A stretch of 64,000 nucleotides of DNA from Sinorhizobium glycinis (GTDB lineage Bacteria; Pseudomonadota; Alphaproteobacteria; Rhizobiales; Rhizobiaceae), in contig NZ_LPUX01000068.1 in NCBI RefSeq assembly GCF_001651865.1, positions 1 to 64,000 on the forward strand, given 5' to 3'. The notes under the pieces are model-generated. The model had not been told where the DNA came from, made no database searches, and saw nothing but the letters and a program-made list of their open reading frames with translations. The position numbers and the translations under genes are program-made. Shown here in pieces: positions 23,513 to 31,733 of the stretch (the stretch's first letter is position 1; every line of letters starts with the position of its first letter).

Positions 23513-25063
23513 ATGCAAAGAAAAGGTGCGGCTTCAAACCTCCTGTTTGAGGGCTCCGACTGGAATTTCGAGACGCTCGCGCGTGCCTATGATGCGATCG
23601 AGACCGTCGCGCTCGAGGATCTCGGGCTCGACGTCTATCCCAACCAGCTCGAGATCATCTCCTCCGAGCAGATGCTCGACGCTTATTCCTCGGTCGGCAT
23701 GCCGCTGATGTACCAGCACTGGTCCTTCGGCAAGCGCTTCGTTTTCGAGGACCATCTTTATCGCAGAGGCCGGCGGGGTCTCGCCTACGAGCTGGTCATC
23801 AACTCCAATCCCTGCATCACCTATCTGATGGAGGAAAACACCATGGCCATGCAGGCCCTGGTGACGGCGCACGCGGCTTTTGGACACAATCATTTCTTCA
23901 AGAACAATTATTTGTTCCGGCAATGGACCGATGCCAGCGCCATCCTGAGCTACATGGAGTTTGCCAAGAAATACATCATCAAATGCGAGGAGCGTTACGG
24001 GACCACGGCCGTGGAAGCCGTTCTCGATTCCGCCCACGCCCTCATGGATCAGGGCGTCTTCCGCTACCGGCGGCCTCCGAGGCTGTCGTCGGAAAAGGAG
24101 CGGGAGCGGACGCGCGAAAGACTGGAATACGAGGAGCAGACCTTTAGCGACCTTTGGCGGACGCTTCCGACGACGAGCGAGAGCAGCGACCCGGACGCCG
24201 TCGAACGCGATGTGTCGGAGCGCAAGAAGGCCCTCAACCTGCCGGAGGAGAATCTTCTCTATTTCCTGGAGAAGACCAGCTTGATCCTCGAGCCCTGGCA
24301 ACGGGAAATCCTGAGGATCGTCCGTGTCATCGCTCAATACTTCTATCCACAGCGGCAGACCAAGGTGATGAACGAGGGATGCGCGACTTTCGTTCACTAC
24401 TCCATCATGAACAATCTCTTTGATCAGGGGAGAATAACCGAAGGCGCGATGCTGGAGGTTCTCCAGAGCCATACCAACGTCGTCTTCCAGCCGTCTTTCG
24501 ACGATCCGCGCTTTCCGGGGATCAACCCTTATGCGCTCGGCTTTGCCATGATGCAGGACATCGAGCGGATCTGCGTCGATCCGACGGCCGAAGACCGCGA
24601 CTGGTTCCCCGAGATCGCCGGCAGCGGCAACTGGCGCGAGACGTTGCTCGACGCCTGGGCGAACCACCGCGACGAGTCCTTCATCCTGCAGTATTTGAGC
24701 CCATCGCTGATCCGCAAATTCAGGCTGTTCCTGTTGTCGGATGAGGCGGACGAGAAATATTGCGAGGTCGCCTCGATCCACAACGAGCGCGGCTATGAGG
24801 CCATCCGCGCGGCGCTTGCACGCAGCTACGACATCGGCGCGAACCAGCCCGACATACAGGTCATGGATGTCGACCTGTTGGGCGATCGCCATCTGCGGCT
24901 GCAGCACAATGTCAAGAATGGCATTCTACTCGAGGAGGCCAGCCGCGACGCCACGCTTCGGCACGTTCGCCATCTGTGGGGCTATGAAGTCAGCCTCGCC
25001 GGAGTTGAAGCCGAAACGGGCGAAACACTCTATGAGTGCTCGACGGCGGATATAGAGGAATAG
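23513..25063 (+). CDS. SpoVR family protein
   Basis: A 516-residue SpoVR/YcgB-type protein, normal length. The conserved core HWSFGKRF, ITYLMEENTMAMQALVTAHAAFGHNHFFKNN and NEGCATFVHYSIMN carries many histidines that may bind metal. It begins 12 bases after the yeaH homologue and ends the operon. In non-sporulating proteobacteria these genes respond to stationary phase and general stress, in line with the EcfG promoter upstream of prkA. Molecular activity is unknown. Confidence 0.93.
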   Translation: MQRKGAASNLLFEGSDWNFETLARAYDAIETVALEDLGLDVYPNQLEIISSEQMLDAYSSVGMPLMYQHWSFGKRFVFEDHLYRRGRRGLAYELVINSNPCITYLMEENTMAMQALVTAHAAFGHNHFFKNNYLFRQWTDASAILSYMEFAKKYIIKCEERYGTTAVEAVLDSAHALMDQGVFRYRRPPRLSSEKERERTRERLEYEEQTFSDLWRTLPTTSESSDPDAVERDVSERKKALNLPEENLLYFLEKTSLILEPWQREILRIVRVIAQYFYPQRQTKVMNEGCATFVHYSIMNNLFDQGRITEGAMLEVLQSHTNVVFQPSFDDPRFPGINPYALGFAMMQDIERICVDPTAEDRDWFPEIAGSGNWRETLLDAWANHRDESFILQYLSPSLIRKFRLFLLSDEADEKYCEVASIHNERGYEAIRAALARSYDIGANQPDIQVMDVDLLGDRHLRLQHNVKNGILLEEASRDATLRHVRHLWGYEVSLAGVEAETGETLYECSTADIEE

Positions 25064-25143
25064 TCAGCCCGCACGCAAGGCGCGGGCCAGTGCAAAGGAA
25101 TCGCGATGACTTCGGGGTGAAATCATTGCGACCGAGGGGGCGG

Positions 25144-25512
25144 TCACTTCTCCGTACCGTCGGGCGAAACTTGCTGCATTTCTCCGCCGGTTCCGCTTTG
25201 CGCGGTCGGATCCCGGTCGGTCGGCGCGGGTATAGCCGGCGTGGACTGATCTTGATTGATGCTGCCCGTTTGTTCAGTCGACGGGGCGGGCTGCATCTGC
25301 TCCGTTTGCGTCGTTTGATCGCTGTCTACGCTTTCCCCCCAAATTTCGACCGCGCCCCAAACGACGAAGGCAAAAAGGAGCCCGCCGAGGAGTACGGCCA
25401 GTATCGCCGTGCCGCTGCGGCCCTGCTTCGCCTCCACAGCCGAAAAACTCTCTCTTTCGGCGTCATGCGTCGCGGTTTCCGGATCGCCGCGTTCATCGAG
25501 GTATTTGGCCAT
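25144..25512 (-). CDS. Small single-span membrane protein, EcfG-controlled
   Basis: A 122-residue protein: charged N-terminus, one membrane segment (TAILAVLLGGLLFAFVVWG, about 35-54) and a Gln/Thr/Pro/Ser-rich low-complexity tail that should lie in the periplasm. No known domain. The start at 25512 has AAGGAGA upstream. A perfect EcfG promoter lies 30-55 bases upstream, so it is probably a general-stress protein. It converges on spoVR with an 80-base gap. Confidence 0.75.
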   Translation of the reverse strand: MAKYLDERGDPETATHDAERESFSAVEAKQGRSGTAILAVLLGGLLFAFVVWGAVEIWGESVDSDQTTQTEQMQPAPSTEQTGSINQDQSTPAIPAPTDRDPTAQSGTGGEMQQVSPDGTEK

Positions 25513-25542
25513 GGCATCGTCTCCTTAGGTTTCTCCTTGGAG

Positions 25543-25567
25543 AACGGGCCCGGCATCGCAATGTTCC
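25543..25567 (-). promoter_or_regulatory. EcfG (RpoE2) general-stress promoter of the small membrane protein gene
   Basis: Minus strand GGAAC (25567-25563), a 16-base spacer and CGTT (25546-25543). Same consensus and spacing as the prkA promoter on the other side of the operon. Confidence 0.7.
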
Positions 25568-25588
25568 GGGGAGTGCTGATGCCTGTCG

Positions 25589-25655
25589 TCCAAAAAGCGT
25601 GCAGCGGTTTTGGGATAACGACATGCACGAAAACAAAGAGCTAAAGCGCGCCGCG
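25589..25655. repeat. Dispersed rhizobial repeat fragment
   Basis: Core CGTGCAGCGGTTTTGGGATA followed by ACGACATGCACGAAAAC and AAAGAGCTAAAGCGCG. It resembles one half of the RIME-like elements (CATGCA core, AAAGCGCG tail) but has a different loop. Only weak hairpin potential remains. Confidence 0.45.
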
Positions 25656-25712
25656 TGAATGCGGCCACAGTAGGCGACAGTAGCGTAATTGGGCTTGGCG
25701 GATGCTTTTTGC

Positions 25713-25829
25713 CCTCATCCCTGTGCTTGTCACAGGGATCCTGCAGCGCCGCGTTCGCGGCGCGAAAGAGACTTTTCAGCCCAAGGACTTGGGCTGGCTG
25801 GATTCCTGTGTCGAGCACAGGGATGAGGA
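25713..25829. repeat. Palindromic dispersed element
   Basis: CTCATCCCTGTGCTTGTCAC... at the left is mirrored by ...TGTCGAGCACAGGGATGAG at the right, with internal hairpins GCGCCGCG/CGCGGCGC and CAGCCCAAG/CTTGGGCTG. The nested structure is that of a mobile-type palindromic repeat. Only one copy lies in this window. Confidence 0.65.
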
Positions 25830-25903
25830 CGGAGGAAGGGCCCAGCCGTACCGCCCGAGAAGCCCACGAGGCTGCCGTCGTGTACAGTGGAATGCGGCGC
25901 GCC

Positions 25904-26161
25904 TTAGTCGCCCAAGGAATCGACCATGCTGCGGCGAATGAGCTTGTAGGTGTGATCGGGCTGAACCTCGTAGGTCTCGTAGACAGTTCTGCCCTGGTGC
26001 AGGAACCGGTTCTGGATCTTCGTGCCCGGCGCGGCCTGCGTTTTGCGGGACGAGGCCGTTTCTCCATAGGTGAGGCTTCCGGGAAGCGGCTCGATATCGG
26101 GTGTGGCGGTGCATCCCGCGAGCGCTATGACGCAGAGGAGGGTGAGACGCAATTGCTTCAT
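25904..26161 (-). CDS. Small lipoprotein
   Basis: An 85-residue protein with a lipobox (CVIALAGC, Cys17) and a hydrophilic mature part (GTKIQNRFLHQGRTVYETYE) of no recognised family. An AAGGACATGCG context precedes the ATG. Its neighbours do not suggest a role. Sequence and codon use look like a genuine gene. Confidence 0.65.
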   Translation of the reverse strand: MKQLRLTLLCVIALAGCTATPDIEPLPGSLTYGETASSRKTQAAPGTKIQNRFLHQGRTVYETYEVQPDHTYKLIRRSMVDSLGD

Positions 26162-26256
26162 CGCATGTCCTTCGGTTTCATTCCGGGATCGCCGTGTTCG
26201 GCTCTAATGTCCGATTCGCCGGTCGCTACGGGCTCTCCGGGAGTGCCGCGACCCTA

Positions 26257-26360
26257 CTGCATGTTTCCTAGAATCGGAACCGATTTCAGGATAAAAACAT
26301 GCAGTATTTCAAAGAGCTACAGCTTGCTTTGCGCGTCTGAAAGGGCGCGCGGCGCTGTAG
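26257..26360 (-). repeat. RIME-like repeat, copy 2
   Basis: Same two-hairpin layout as copy 1 but in reverse orientation: CTGCATGTTTCC...AAACATGCAG, then CTACAG...GCGCGTCTGAAAGGGCGCGC...CTGTAG. It fills the gap between the small lipoprotein and the deformylase-like gene. Confidence 0.7.
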
Positions 26361-26403
26361 TGAACCGGAAGCCGCAGCGTAACCTTGGCGCGCCAGTAAG
26401 GTG

Positions 26404-26895
26404 TCAGGCCAGCTTTTCGAACCGCTTCACCGCCCGTTCACGCTTCAGCCTCGACAGTCGACGGATCCAGAAGATGCCGTCGAGCTGGTCGATCTCGTGC
26501 TGAAGGCAGACGGCCATCAATCCACTTGCCTCTTCCTCGAGCGTCTCGCCGGAAACCGTCTGGTAACGGACACGAACGCTGTCCGGCCGCTCCACCTCTT
26601 CGGAAATGCCGGGCATCGAGATGCTGCCCTCGCTGTGGCGCGCCGTTGCTTCCGACTGCCAGACGATCTGCGGATTGACAAAGCACTGCGGGCCTGCCTG
26701 CCGGTCCAACTCGATCACCGTCACCCGTTGCAGGACGCCGATATGCGGCGCGGTGATGCCAATGCCGGGAGCCGCACGCATCGTCTCCGTGAGATCGTCG
26801 ACGAGGCTACGAAGGTCCTCGTCGAATCGACTGACCGTTTTGGCGCTCATGCCGAGCGTCGGGTTTGGGAACCGGATGATTGGTCGGATAGCCAT
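26404..26895 (-). CDS. Peptide deformylase-like protein with lost metal ligands
   Basis: A 163-residue protein of the peptide deformylase fold. The three family motifs are present but altered: GIGITAPHIG in place of GxGLAAxQxG, EGSISMPG in place of EGCLSxP, and LQHEIDQLDG in place of LQHEIDHLDG. Thus the metal-ligand Cys is Ser and the second zinc/iron His is Gln. True deformylases need both, so formyl-Met removal is unlikely. Start at 26895 with AAGAGAG upstream. It may be a regulatory or substrate-binding paralogue; a normal def gene is expected elsewhere in the genome. Confidence 0.85.
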   Translation of the reverse strand: MAIRPIIRFPNPTLGMSAKTVSRFDEDLRSLVDDLTETMRAAPGIGITAPHIGVLQRVTVIELDRQAGPQCFVNPQIVWQSEATARHSEGSISMPGISEEVERPDSVRVRYQTVSGETLEEEASGLMAVCLQHEIDQLDGIFWIRRLSRLKRERAVKRFEKLA

Positions 26896-26942
26896 GCGGA
26901 TACTCTCTTGCTGCGCCGTGCATCTTTTCAGACGCAAGCTCG

Positions 26943-27004
26943 CTATAGCGTTTGCAACGCTGCTCCTCAAATCGGCTGCGATTTAAGCAAACGCGCAGTA
27001 GCGT
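26943..27004. repeat. Degenerate RIME-like fragment
   Basis: CTCAAATCGGCTGCGATTTAAG followed by CAAACGCGCAGTAGCGTAA. The dyad AAATCG...CGATTT corresponds to the loop hairpin of the full elements, but the CATGCAG arms have decayed. Lies between the deformylase-like gene and mgtE. Confidence 0.4.
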
Positions 27005-27200
27005 AAGTGCCCGTCTTGTCGCTTTCGGGCGGGGCCGGCAGGCCTTACTCCTTTCACTTTTTTCATGTGCATTTGCAACAGCTTGGAGAAAAGGTCCGCG
27101 GGCCGGCGTCGACGTGTGGACCTCGACCGAGCTTTGCGCTAGCAGGGCTATGGGCTGTTTTTGCGCGGGTTCAGGCGGCAATTTTTTGGAGGGCGCGTCC

Positions 27201-28622
27201 ATGAGCGGTACAGGCGACGACGATCGCGGTTCCGAAGAAATCGCTGCCTTTGAAGGTTCGGACATCTATGCCGATGACGGCTCGGTACGTTCGGATTTCC
27301 TGATGCATGTCGGTGCCGCGATCGCGGATCGCGACACGATTTATCTCCGCAAGCACGTCGCCGGCCTTCACGCGTCCGAACTGGGCGACCTGCTCGAGGC
27401 GATCCAGCCCGAGCAGCGTCTGGCGCTTGTCTCGCTGCTCGGAAAGGAGTTCGACCTCGCGGCGCTGACCGAGGTCGACGAGGCGATCCGCCTCGATATC
27501 GTCGAGCACCTGCCGAACGAGCAGATCGCCGAGGCGATCGGCGAGATGGATTCCGACGATGCGGTCTATATTCTCGAGGATCTCGATCAGGAGGATCAGG
27601 AGGAGATCCTCGCCAAGCTGCCCTTCACCGAGCGCGTTCGGCTGCGCCGTTCGCTCGATTACCCGGAAAGCACCGCCGGCCGGCGCATGCAGACCGAGTT
27701 CGTGGCGGTGCCGCCGTTCTGGACGGTTGGTCAAACGATCGACTACATGCGCGAGGACGAGGATCTTCCCGACAGCTTCACGCAGATCTTTGTGATCGAC
27801 CCTACCTTCAAACTGCTCGGCACGGTCGACCTGGATCGGGTGCTGCGCACCAAGCGCTCGGTGAAGATCGATGCGATCATGCGTGACACCAGTCACGCGA
27901 TCCCGGCGGAGATGGACCAGGAGGAGGCGGCCCAGCTTTTCGAGCAGTACGACCTCCTGTCGGCGGCCGTTGTAGACGACAACGGCCGGCTGGTCGGGGT
28001 TCTGACGATCGACGACGTCGTCGACGTCATACAGGAGGAGGCCGAGGAGGATCTGCTGCGCCTGAGCGGTGTCGGCGACGAGGAACTGTCGGACTCGGTC
28101 GCCGAGGCGTCCCGCTCACGCGTTCCCTGGCTGTTCGTCAACTCCATGACGGCCTGCATATCCGCTTCGGTCATTGGCCTCTTCGATGCGACGATCCAGC
28201 AGATCGTCGCGCTGGCGATCCTCATGCCGATCGTCGCCGGCATGGGCGGCAATGCCGGCTCGCAGACGATGACGGTAACGGTGCGAGCGCTCGCGACGCG
28301 CGGCCTCGATATCCACAATGCACCGCGCATTATCCGCCGCGAGGCGGGCGTGGGTCTCTTGAACGGCATGATCTTCGGCAGCTTCATCGGCCTTGTGGCG
28401 GGCCTCTGGTTTCAAGACGTCCATATCGGCGGCATCATCGCAACGGCCATGTTGATCAACATGATGGCTGCCGCGTTGGCCGGTATCCTCATCCCGCTTC
28501 TGCTGGACAAGTCCGGCGCCGACCCGGCAGTCTCCTCCGCGGTCTTCGTGACGGCGGTCACGGATATCACCGGCTTCTTCAGCTTCCTCGGCATCGCCAC
28601 TTGGTGGTTTCATGTCACATGA
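27201..28622 (+). CDS. mgtE: Magnesium transporter MgtE
   Basis: A 473-residue MgtE. Domains in order: N-terminal superhelical Mg2+-sensing domain (about 50-155), two CBS domains (about 160-290) and five C-terminal membrane segments with the pore region (PIVAGMGGNAGSQT, about 345-358). It is a Mg2+-gated channel in the inner membrane: at high cytosolic Mg2+ the soluble domains close the pore. The ATG at 27201 has TGGAGGG upstream; a longer open frame continues upstream but lacks a signal. Confidence 0.95.
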   Translation: MSGTGDDDRGSEEIAAFEGSDIYADDGSVRSDFLMHVGAAIADRDTIYLRKHVAGLHASELGDLLEAIQPEQRLALVSLLGKEFDLAALTEVDEAIRLDIVEHLPNEQIAEAIGEMDSDDAVYILEDLDQEDQEEILAKLPFTERVRLRRSLDYPESTAGRRMQTEFVAVPPFWTVGQTIDYMREDEDLPDSFTQIFVIDPTFKLLGTVDLDRVLRTKRSVKIDAIMRDTSHAIPAEMDQEEAAQLFEQYDLLSAAVVDDNGRLVGVLTIDDVVDVIQEEAEEDLLRLSGVGDEELSDSVAEASRSRVPWLFVNSMTACISASVIGLFDATIQQIVALAILMPIVAGMGGNAGSQTMTVTVRALATRGLDIHNAPRIIRREAGVGLLNGMIFGSFIGLVAGLWFQDVHIGGIIATAMLINMMAAALAGILIPLLLDKSGADPAVSSAVFVTAVTDITGFFSFLGIATWWFHVT

Positions 28623-28632
28623 AGGGAGCGTG

Positions 28633-28656
28633 TTTGACTTTTACGTCAAAGTCAAA
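28633..28656. promoter_or_regulatory. Candidate MerR-family operator
   Basis: A perfect inverted repeat: TTTGACTTT (28633-28641), six bases TACGTC, then AAAGTCAAA (28648-28656). It lies 25 bases upstream of the MerR-family gene, a position that suits autoregulation. Confidence 0.55.
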
Positions 28657-28681
28657 GATATTGAGCCTGTGATTGGATGGA

Positions 28682-29077
28682 ATGGCGGGCGTGAACAAGT
28701 ATTATAGCATCACGGAATTGACGCGGGAATTCGGTATCTCGACCCGAACGCTGCGCTTCTACGAGGATGAAGGTCTCATCCATCCGGAGCGCCGCGGACG
28801 CACGCGCCTGTTTCGACCGGCCGATCGGCATCTGATCAAGGAGATCCTGCGCGGCCGGCGAATCGGTTTCACGATCGCGGAAATCCGCGAGATCATTCAG
28901 GTCTACAAGGATCCACCGGGCGAGATGGGCCAATTGCAGCTCCTGATGAAACGCGTCGAGGAGAAGCGCGAGGACTTGCGGCAGAAGCGCAAGGATATCG
29001 AGGATACGCTTGCCGAGCTCGACAATGTCGAGGAAGCATGCCTGACACGCCTGGCCGAGATCGGCGTCGGGACGTAA
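28682..29077 (+). CDS. MerR-family transcriptional regulator
   Basis: A 131-residue regulator with the MerR winged helix (YYSITELTREFGISTRTLRF, then YEDEGLIHPERRGRTRLF) and a C-terminal coiled coil (about 75-120). It has no metal-binding cysteines in the loop, so it is not a copper or mercury sensor; it is closest in pattern to the LiuR-like group, which controls branched-chain acid catabolism in some proteobacteria. An inverted repeat just upstream is a plausible operator. The start could be the TTG at 28673, three codons upstream; neither has a strong Shine-Dalgarno sequence. Confidence 0.85.
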   Translation: MAGVNKYYSITELTREFGISTRTLRFYEDEGLIHPERRGRTRLFRPADRHLIKEILRGRRIGFTIAEIREIIQVYKDPPGEMGQLQLLMKRVEEKREDLRQKRKDIEDTLAELDNVEEACLTRLAEIGVGT

Positions 29078-29100
29078 CCGCAATAATCTGCCGCACGTCG

Positions 29101-29127
29101 AAAAGGTGGCCGCGCGCCGCCTTTTTT
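29101..29127 (+). terminator. Terminator after the MerR-family gene
   Basis: AAAAGGTGGC, a short loop, then GCCGCCTTTTTT: an imperfect hairpin with a T-run, placed between two convergent genes. Confidence 0.5.
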
Positions 29128-29139
29128 AGTTGCCGCCGT

Positions 29140-29613
29140 TCAGATCCAACGCGTCGTGTGGCGGCAGTAACGTTCGAATTCGAAGCCGAAGCGCGAGAGC
29201 AGGTGTCGCTCCTCGTTGCGGACGGCAATCAGCGTCGTCAGGGCGACGGCAACGATCCCCATGACGAAAAACCAGGGATTGAGGGTGATCAGGCCCAAGC
29301 CGACCATCGCGACGGTATAGCCGAGATAGATCGGGTTGCGGGTGAAGCGGAACGGACCGGCGGTGACGAGGCAGGTTGCGCAACGGTGGGGAAGCACCGT
29401 CGTGTGGCGGTCGAGCAGTGTCTTGACGGCCCAGAGACCGAGTGAGACCGCCAGAAGGACCAAGGAGCAGCCTGCAAGCCACGGTACCCAACCGTGCCCG
29501 TGGGCGACGGGGATGGGAAAAACGCGGTCCAGCGCCAAGGCCGCCAGGGCCGCCGCGCCATAAAGGAGCGGAGGCCATGGAAAATTCAGCGGCTTGGCAC
29601 GATAGGCGTTCAT
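29140..29613 (-). CDS. Isoprenylcysteine carboxyl methyltransferase-like membrane protein
   Basis: A 157-residue protein with about four membrane segments and the PEMT/ICMT-type signature RFTRNPIYLGYTVAMVGLGL (about 92-111) followed by a C-terminal NEERHLLSRFGFEFERY block. Such proteins methylate lipids or prenylated or other hydrophobic substrates using S-adenosylmethionine bound between helices. Substrate is unknown. It lies four bases after the acyltransferase-like gene and should be in the same transcript. Confidence 0.85.
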   Translation of the reverse strand: MNAYRAKPLNFPWPPLLYGAAALAALALDRVFPIPVAHGHGWVPWLAGCSLVLLAVSLGLWAVKTLLDRHTTVLPHRCATCLVTAGPFRFTRNPIYLGYTVAMVGLGLITLNPWFFVMGIVAVALTTLIAVRNEERHLLSRFGFEFERYCRHTTRWI

Positions 29614-29616
29614 GTC

Positions 29617-30633
29617 CTAGTCCCCCGACTGTGCTTCCATTGTGCATTGAGTGGCGATTCGCGCAATGCGTTCATCCGTCCTCAAGTCAATCTTCCCCTG
29701 GTTTAAATCCTCGAACAGGTTCTGTTCTTTCAGCCGGTCGAGCGTGCAGCCGCAAAAGGCGCTGCACGAGATAGCCGCTTCTTGGCTGCTGCAGGCTTGT
29801 TCGCAGTTCAGGCGATAGGCCTGCGCCGGATCCGGCACGGGAGCGGGAACGACGAGGGAAAAGGCATAGACGAACCCGATGAGCAGCGGCTGGTGTAAGA
29901 GGTATATGGCCAGACTGTGACGCCCGCCGAAGGCGAGCGGCCTGATCCACAGCTTGCGAAACCCTTCATCGCGTTGCGCGGATCGCCACCGGGCTGCGAG
30001 CATCGGGTGAAGCAGCTTTGCCGTGCCGAGGCCGAGGAGAAACGGCGCCAGCCACGGCAGCATCGGTACGTAATCGTTGGAACGTGGGATATTTTCGGAG
30101 AGACCGACCCACCAGAGTGCCGGCGTGTCGAAAAAGGCCGAGCGCAGATAGAGAGGCGCGGCAAACGCTGCGGCGGCGGCCAGGAAGGAAACGGGCGCCG
30201 GGAGCCGCAGGAAGAGGACGCCGACGAGGCTTGCCGCCGCGATCGCATGGAGAATGCCGAAAAAGATGAAGGATTGGGGAAAGGCGAACCAGGTGGCGAT
30301 GCTGATGAGCGCCGCCGCACCGGCGATCCTGGCGAAACGCAGGAGGAATGGGCGCGCGCGGAATTTCGGGCTGTGGCCGAGCACCAGGCTGTAGCCGGCG
30401 AGAAACAGGAAACTGCTGGCGATCAGCCTCGCGAAGAGCCTCCAGCCGCCGGTGCCAGCCGTGCCAGCCGCAACGTAGCCGAAGAACTCGAGATCCCAGG
30501 TGAAGTGATAGATCGCCATGGCGACCAGGGCGAGACCGCGCAGCGCGTCGAGGAGATCAATTCGGCCGGACCTCGCCACACTCGGCCGCTGAGCCGGCGT
30601 TTCGTCGATCGTCGTCGCAGAAGTGTCGGGCAT
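29617..30633 (-). CDS. DUF1624/heparan-alpha-glucosaminide N-acetyltransferase-like membrane protein
   Basis: A 338-residue inner-membrane protein with about eight membrane segments. The start RIDLLDALRGLALVAMAIYHFTWDL (about 25-49) is the signature of the DUF1624/YeiB-like acyltransferase group; HSLAIYLLHQPLLIG marks the last part of the fold. Unusually the C-terminus carries about 70 hydrophilic residues with six cysteines (NCEQACSSQEAAISCSAFCG). The ATG at 30633 was chosen because the sequence upstream is not membrane-like. Role: transfer of an acyl group across or at the membrane, substrate unknown. Confidence 0.82.
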   Translation of the reverse strand: MPDTSATTIDETPAQRPSVARSGRIDLLDALRGLALVAMAIYHFTWDLEFFGYVAAGTAGTGGWRLFARLIASSFLFLAGYSLVLGHSPKFRARPFLLRFARIAGAAALISIATWFAFPQSFIFFGILHAIAAASLVGVLFLRLPAPVSFLAAAAAFAAPLYLRSAFFDTPALWWVGLSENIPRSNDYVPMLPWLAPFLLGLGTAKLLHPMLAARWRSAQRDEGFRKLWIRPLAFGGRHSLAIYLLHQPLLIGFVYAFSLVVPAPVPDPAQAYRLNCEQACSSQEAAISCSAFCGCTLDRLKEQNLFEDLNQGKIDLRTDERIARIATQCTMEAQSGD

Positions 30634-30772
30634 GGTCTTGCCGTTCCGTCGGGTAGAAAGGGAGTGCGCGCGGCATTTCGCAGTCGCGCCGCGATTATGT
30701 TGAAAAGAAGGCTGATGCGCGGCACCAAACGCCTCTGTGCTGGTGATCAACAGCCTACGAGAGTTACATGAT

Positions 30773-31462
30773 TTATTGCACGTCTGCGATCAGTGCATCG
30801 CGTGCTTCGGAGAAGAACTGTCTGCGCGTCAGCACGAAAATCACGAAACTGGTCAGCACGATGAAGACATAAGGGCTGATGAACCAGCCGAGATAGCCGA
30901 TCGACAGGAAGATCGCCCTCAGCCCGGCATTGAAATGCTTGGCGGCGAGGATGTTCATTCTGATGGCTCTCTCGGCGGCCCGTTCGGCGGTCTGGCGGTC
31001 GCGCGTCATGTCGGCCGTCATCGGAATACCGCCCATCAGGATGGAACAGTAGTTGAACAGTCGATAGGACCAGCCGAACTTGAAGAAGGAGTAACCGAAA
31101 AGGCAGGTAAGCCCGCCGACCTTCAGCTCGAATCCGGCCCGTCCGCCGCGAAAAATCTGCGGCAGGTCGTTGAAGATCATCTGCACCTGTTCGGTCGCCC
31201 CGAGCAGCGCAAAGCAGCCGCCAAGCGCGAATATTGTCGTCGACGCGAAAAAGGCGGTGCCGGCCTGCAGGCCGGCGATGATCTGCGTGTCGATCATCTT
31301 CAGGTCGCGGTTGAGGGAATTGCGAATCCACCTCGCCCTGTTCTCGTTCATCAGGCGCGTCAGGCTGACGCGCTTGAAATTGCGCCTTCCGTCAGTCGCC
31401 CAATTGAAGCTTCCCCACAGCAGGATGAAGATGCAGAGCGCGATGTAATCTTCGATTGTCAT
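30773..31462 (-). CDS. DUF599 family membrane protein
   Basis: A 229-residue protein with about four membrane segments (about 5-22, 65-90, 110-130, 185-215) and the DUF599 pattern (WIRNSLNRDLKMIDTQIIAGLQAGTAFFASTTIFALGG). The ATG at 31462 was chosen since the 51 codons upstream are not protein-like. Function of the family is unknown. It is monocistronic, divergent from sdaA. Confidence 0.85.
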   Translation of the reverse strand: MTIEDYIALCIFILLWGSFNWATDGRRNFKRVSLTRLMNENRARWIRNSLNRDLKMIDTQIIAGLQAGTAFFASTTIFALGGCFALLGATEQVQMIFNDLPQIFRGGRAGFELKVGGLTCLFGYSFFKFGWSYRLFNYCSILMGGIPMTADMTRDRQTAERAAERAIRMNILAAKHFNAGLRAIFLSIGYLGWFISPYVFIVLTSFVIFVLTRRQFFSEARDALIADVQ

Positions 31463-31733
31463 GCACGTCTTTTGGCACGGCCGTTCGAAAATGCAAGGTC
31501 GCCACGCCCGACCGACTGGTTGCGGCGAGGCACTCGGGTTCACGATGTCGCACGAACAAGATCGGATGTCGGTCGGTCGCCTGATCGATCGGCATAGGAT
31601 CGCATAGGTTTTCACCCTATAAAAGGATGAACGGACCCGCCTCCGAAAGGATTCGCGGTCGGTTTGTACATCTTCGACGGGGCTTTGGTCCGCGCAGGCG
31701 CGGGAGCCTTGTCAGCTGGGGCAGGCAAAATCC

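Larger units (their letters stand above)
25513..25903. other. Repeat-rich intergenic region
   Basis: 391 bases without a gene. It contains the EcfG promoter (25543-25567), a repeat fragment with the CGTGCAGCGGTTTTGGGATA core (25589-25655) and a palindromic dispersed element (25713-25829). Confidence 0.6.
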
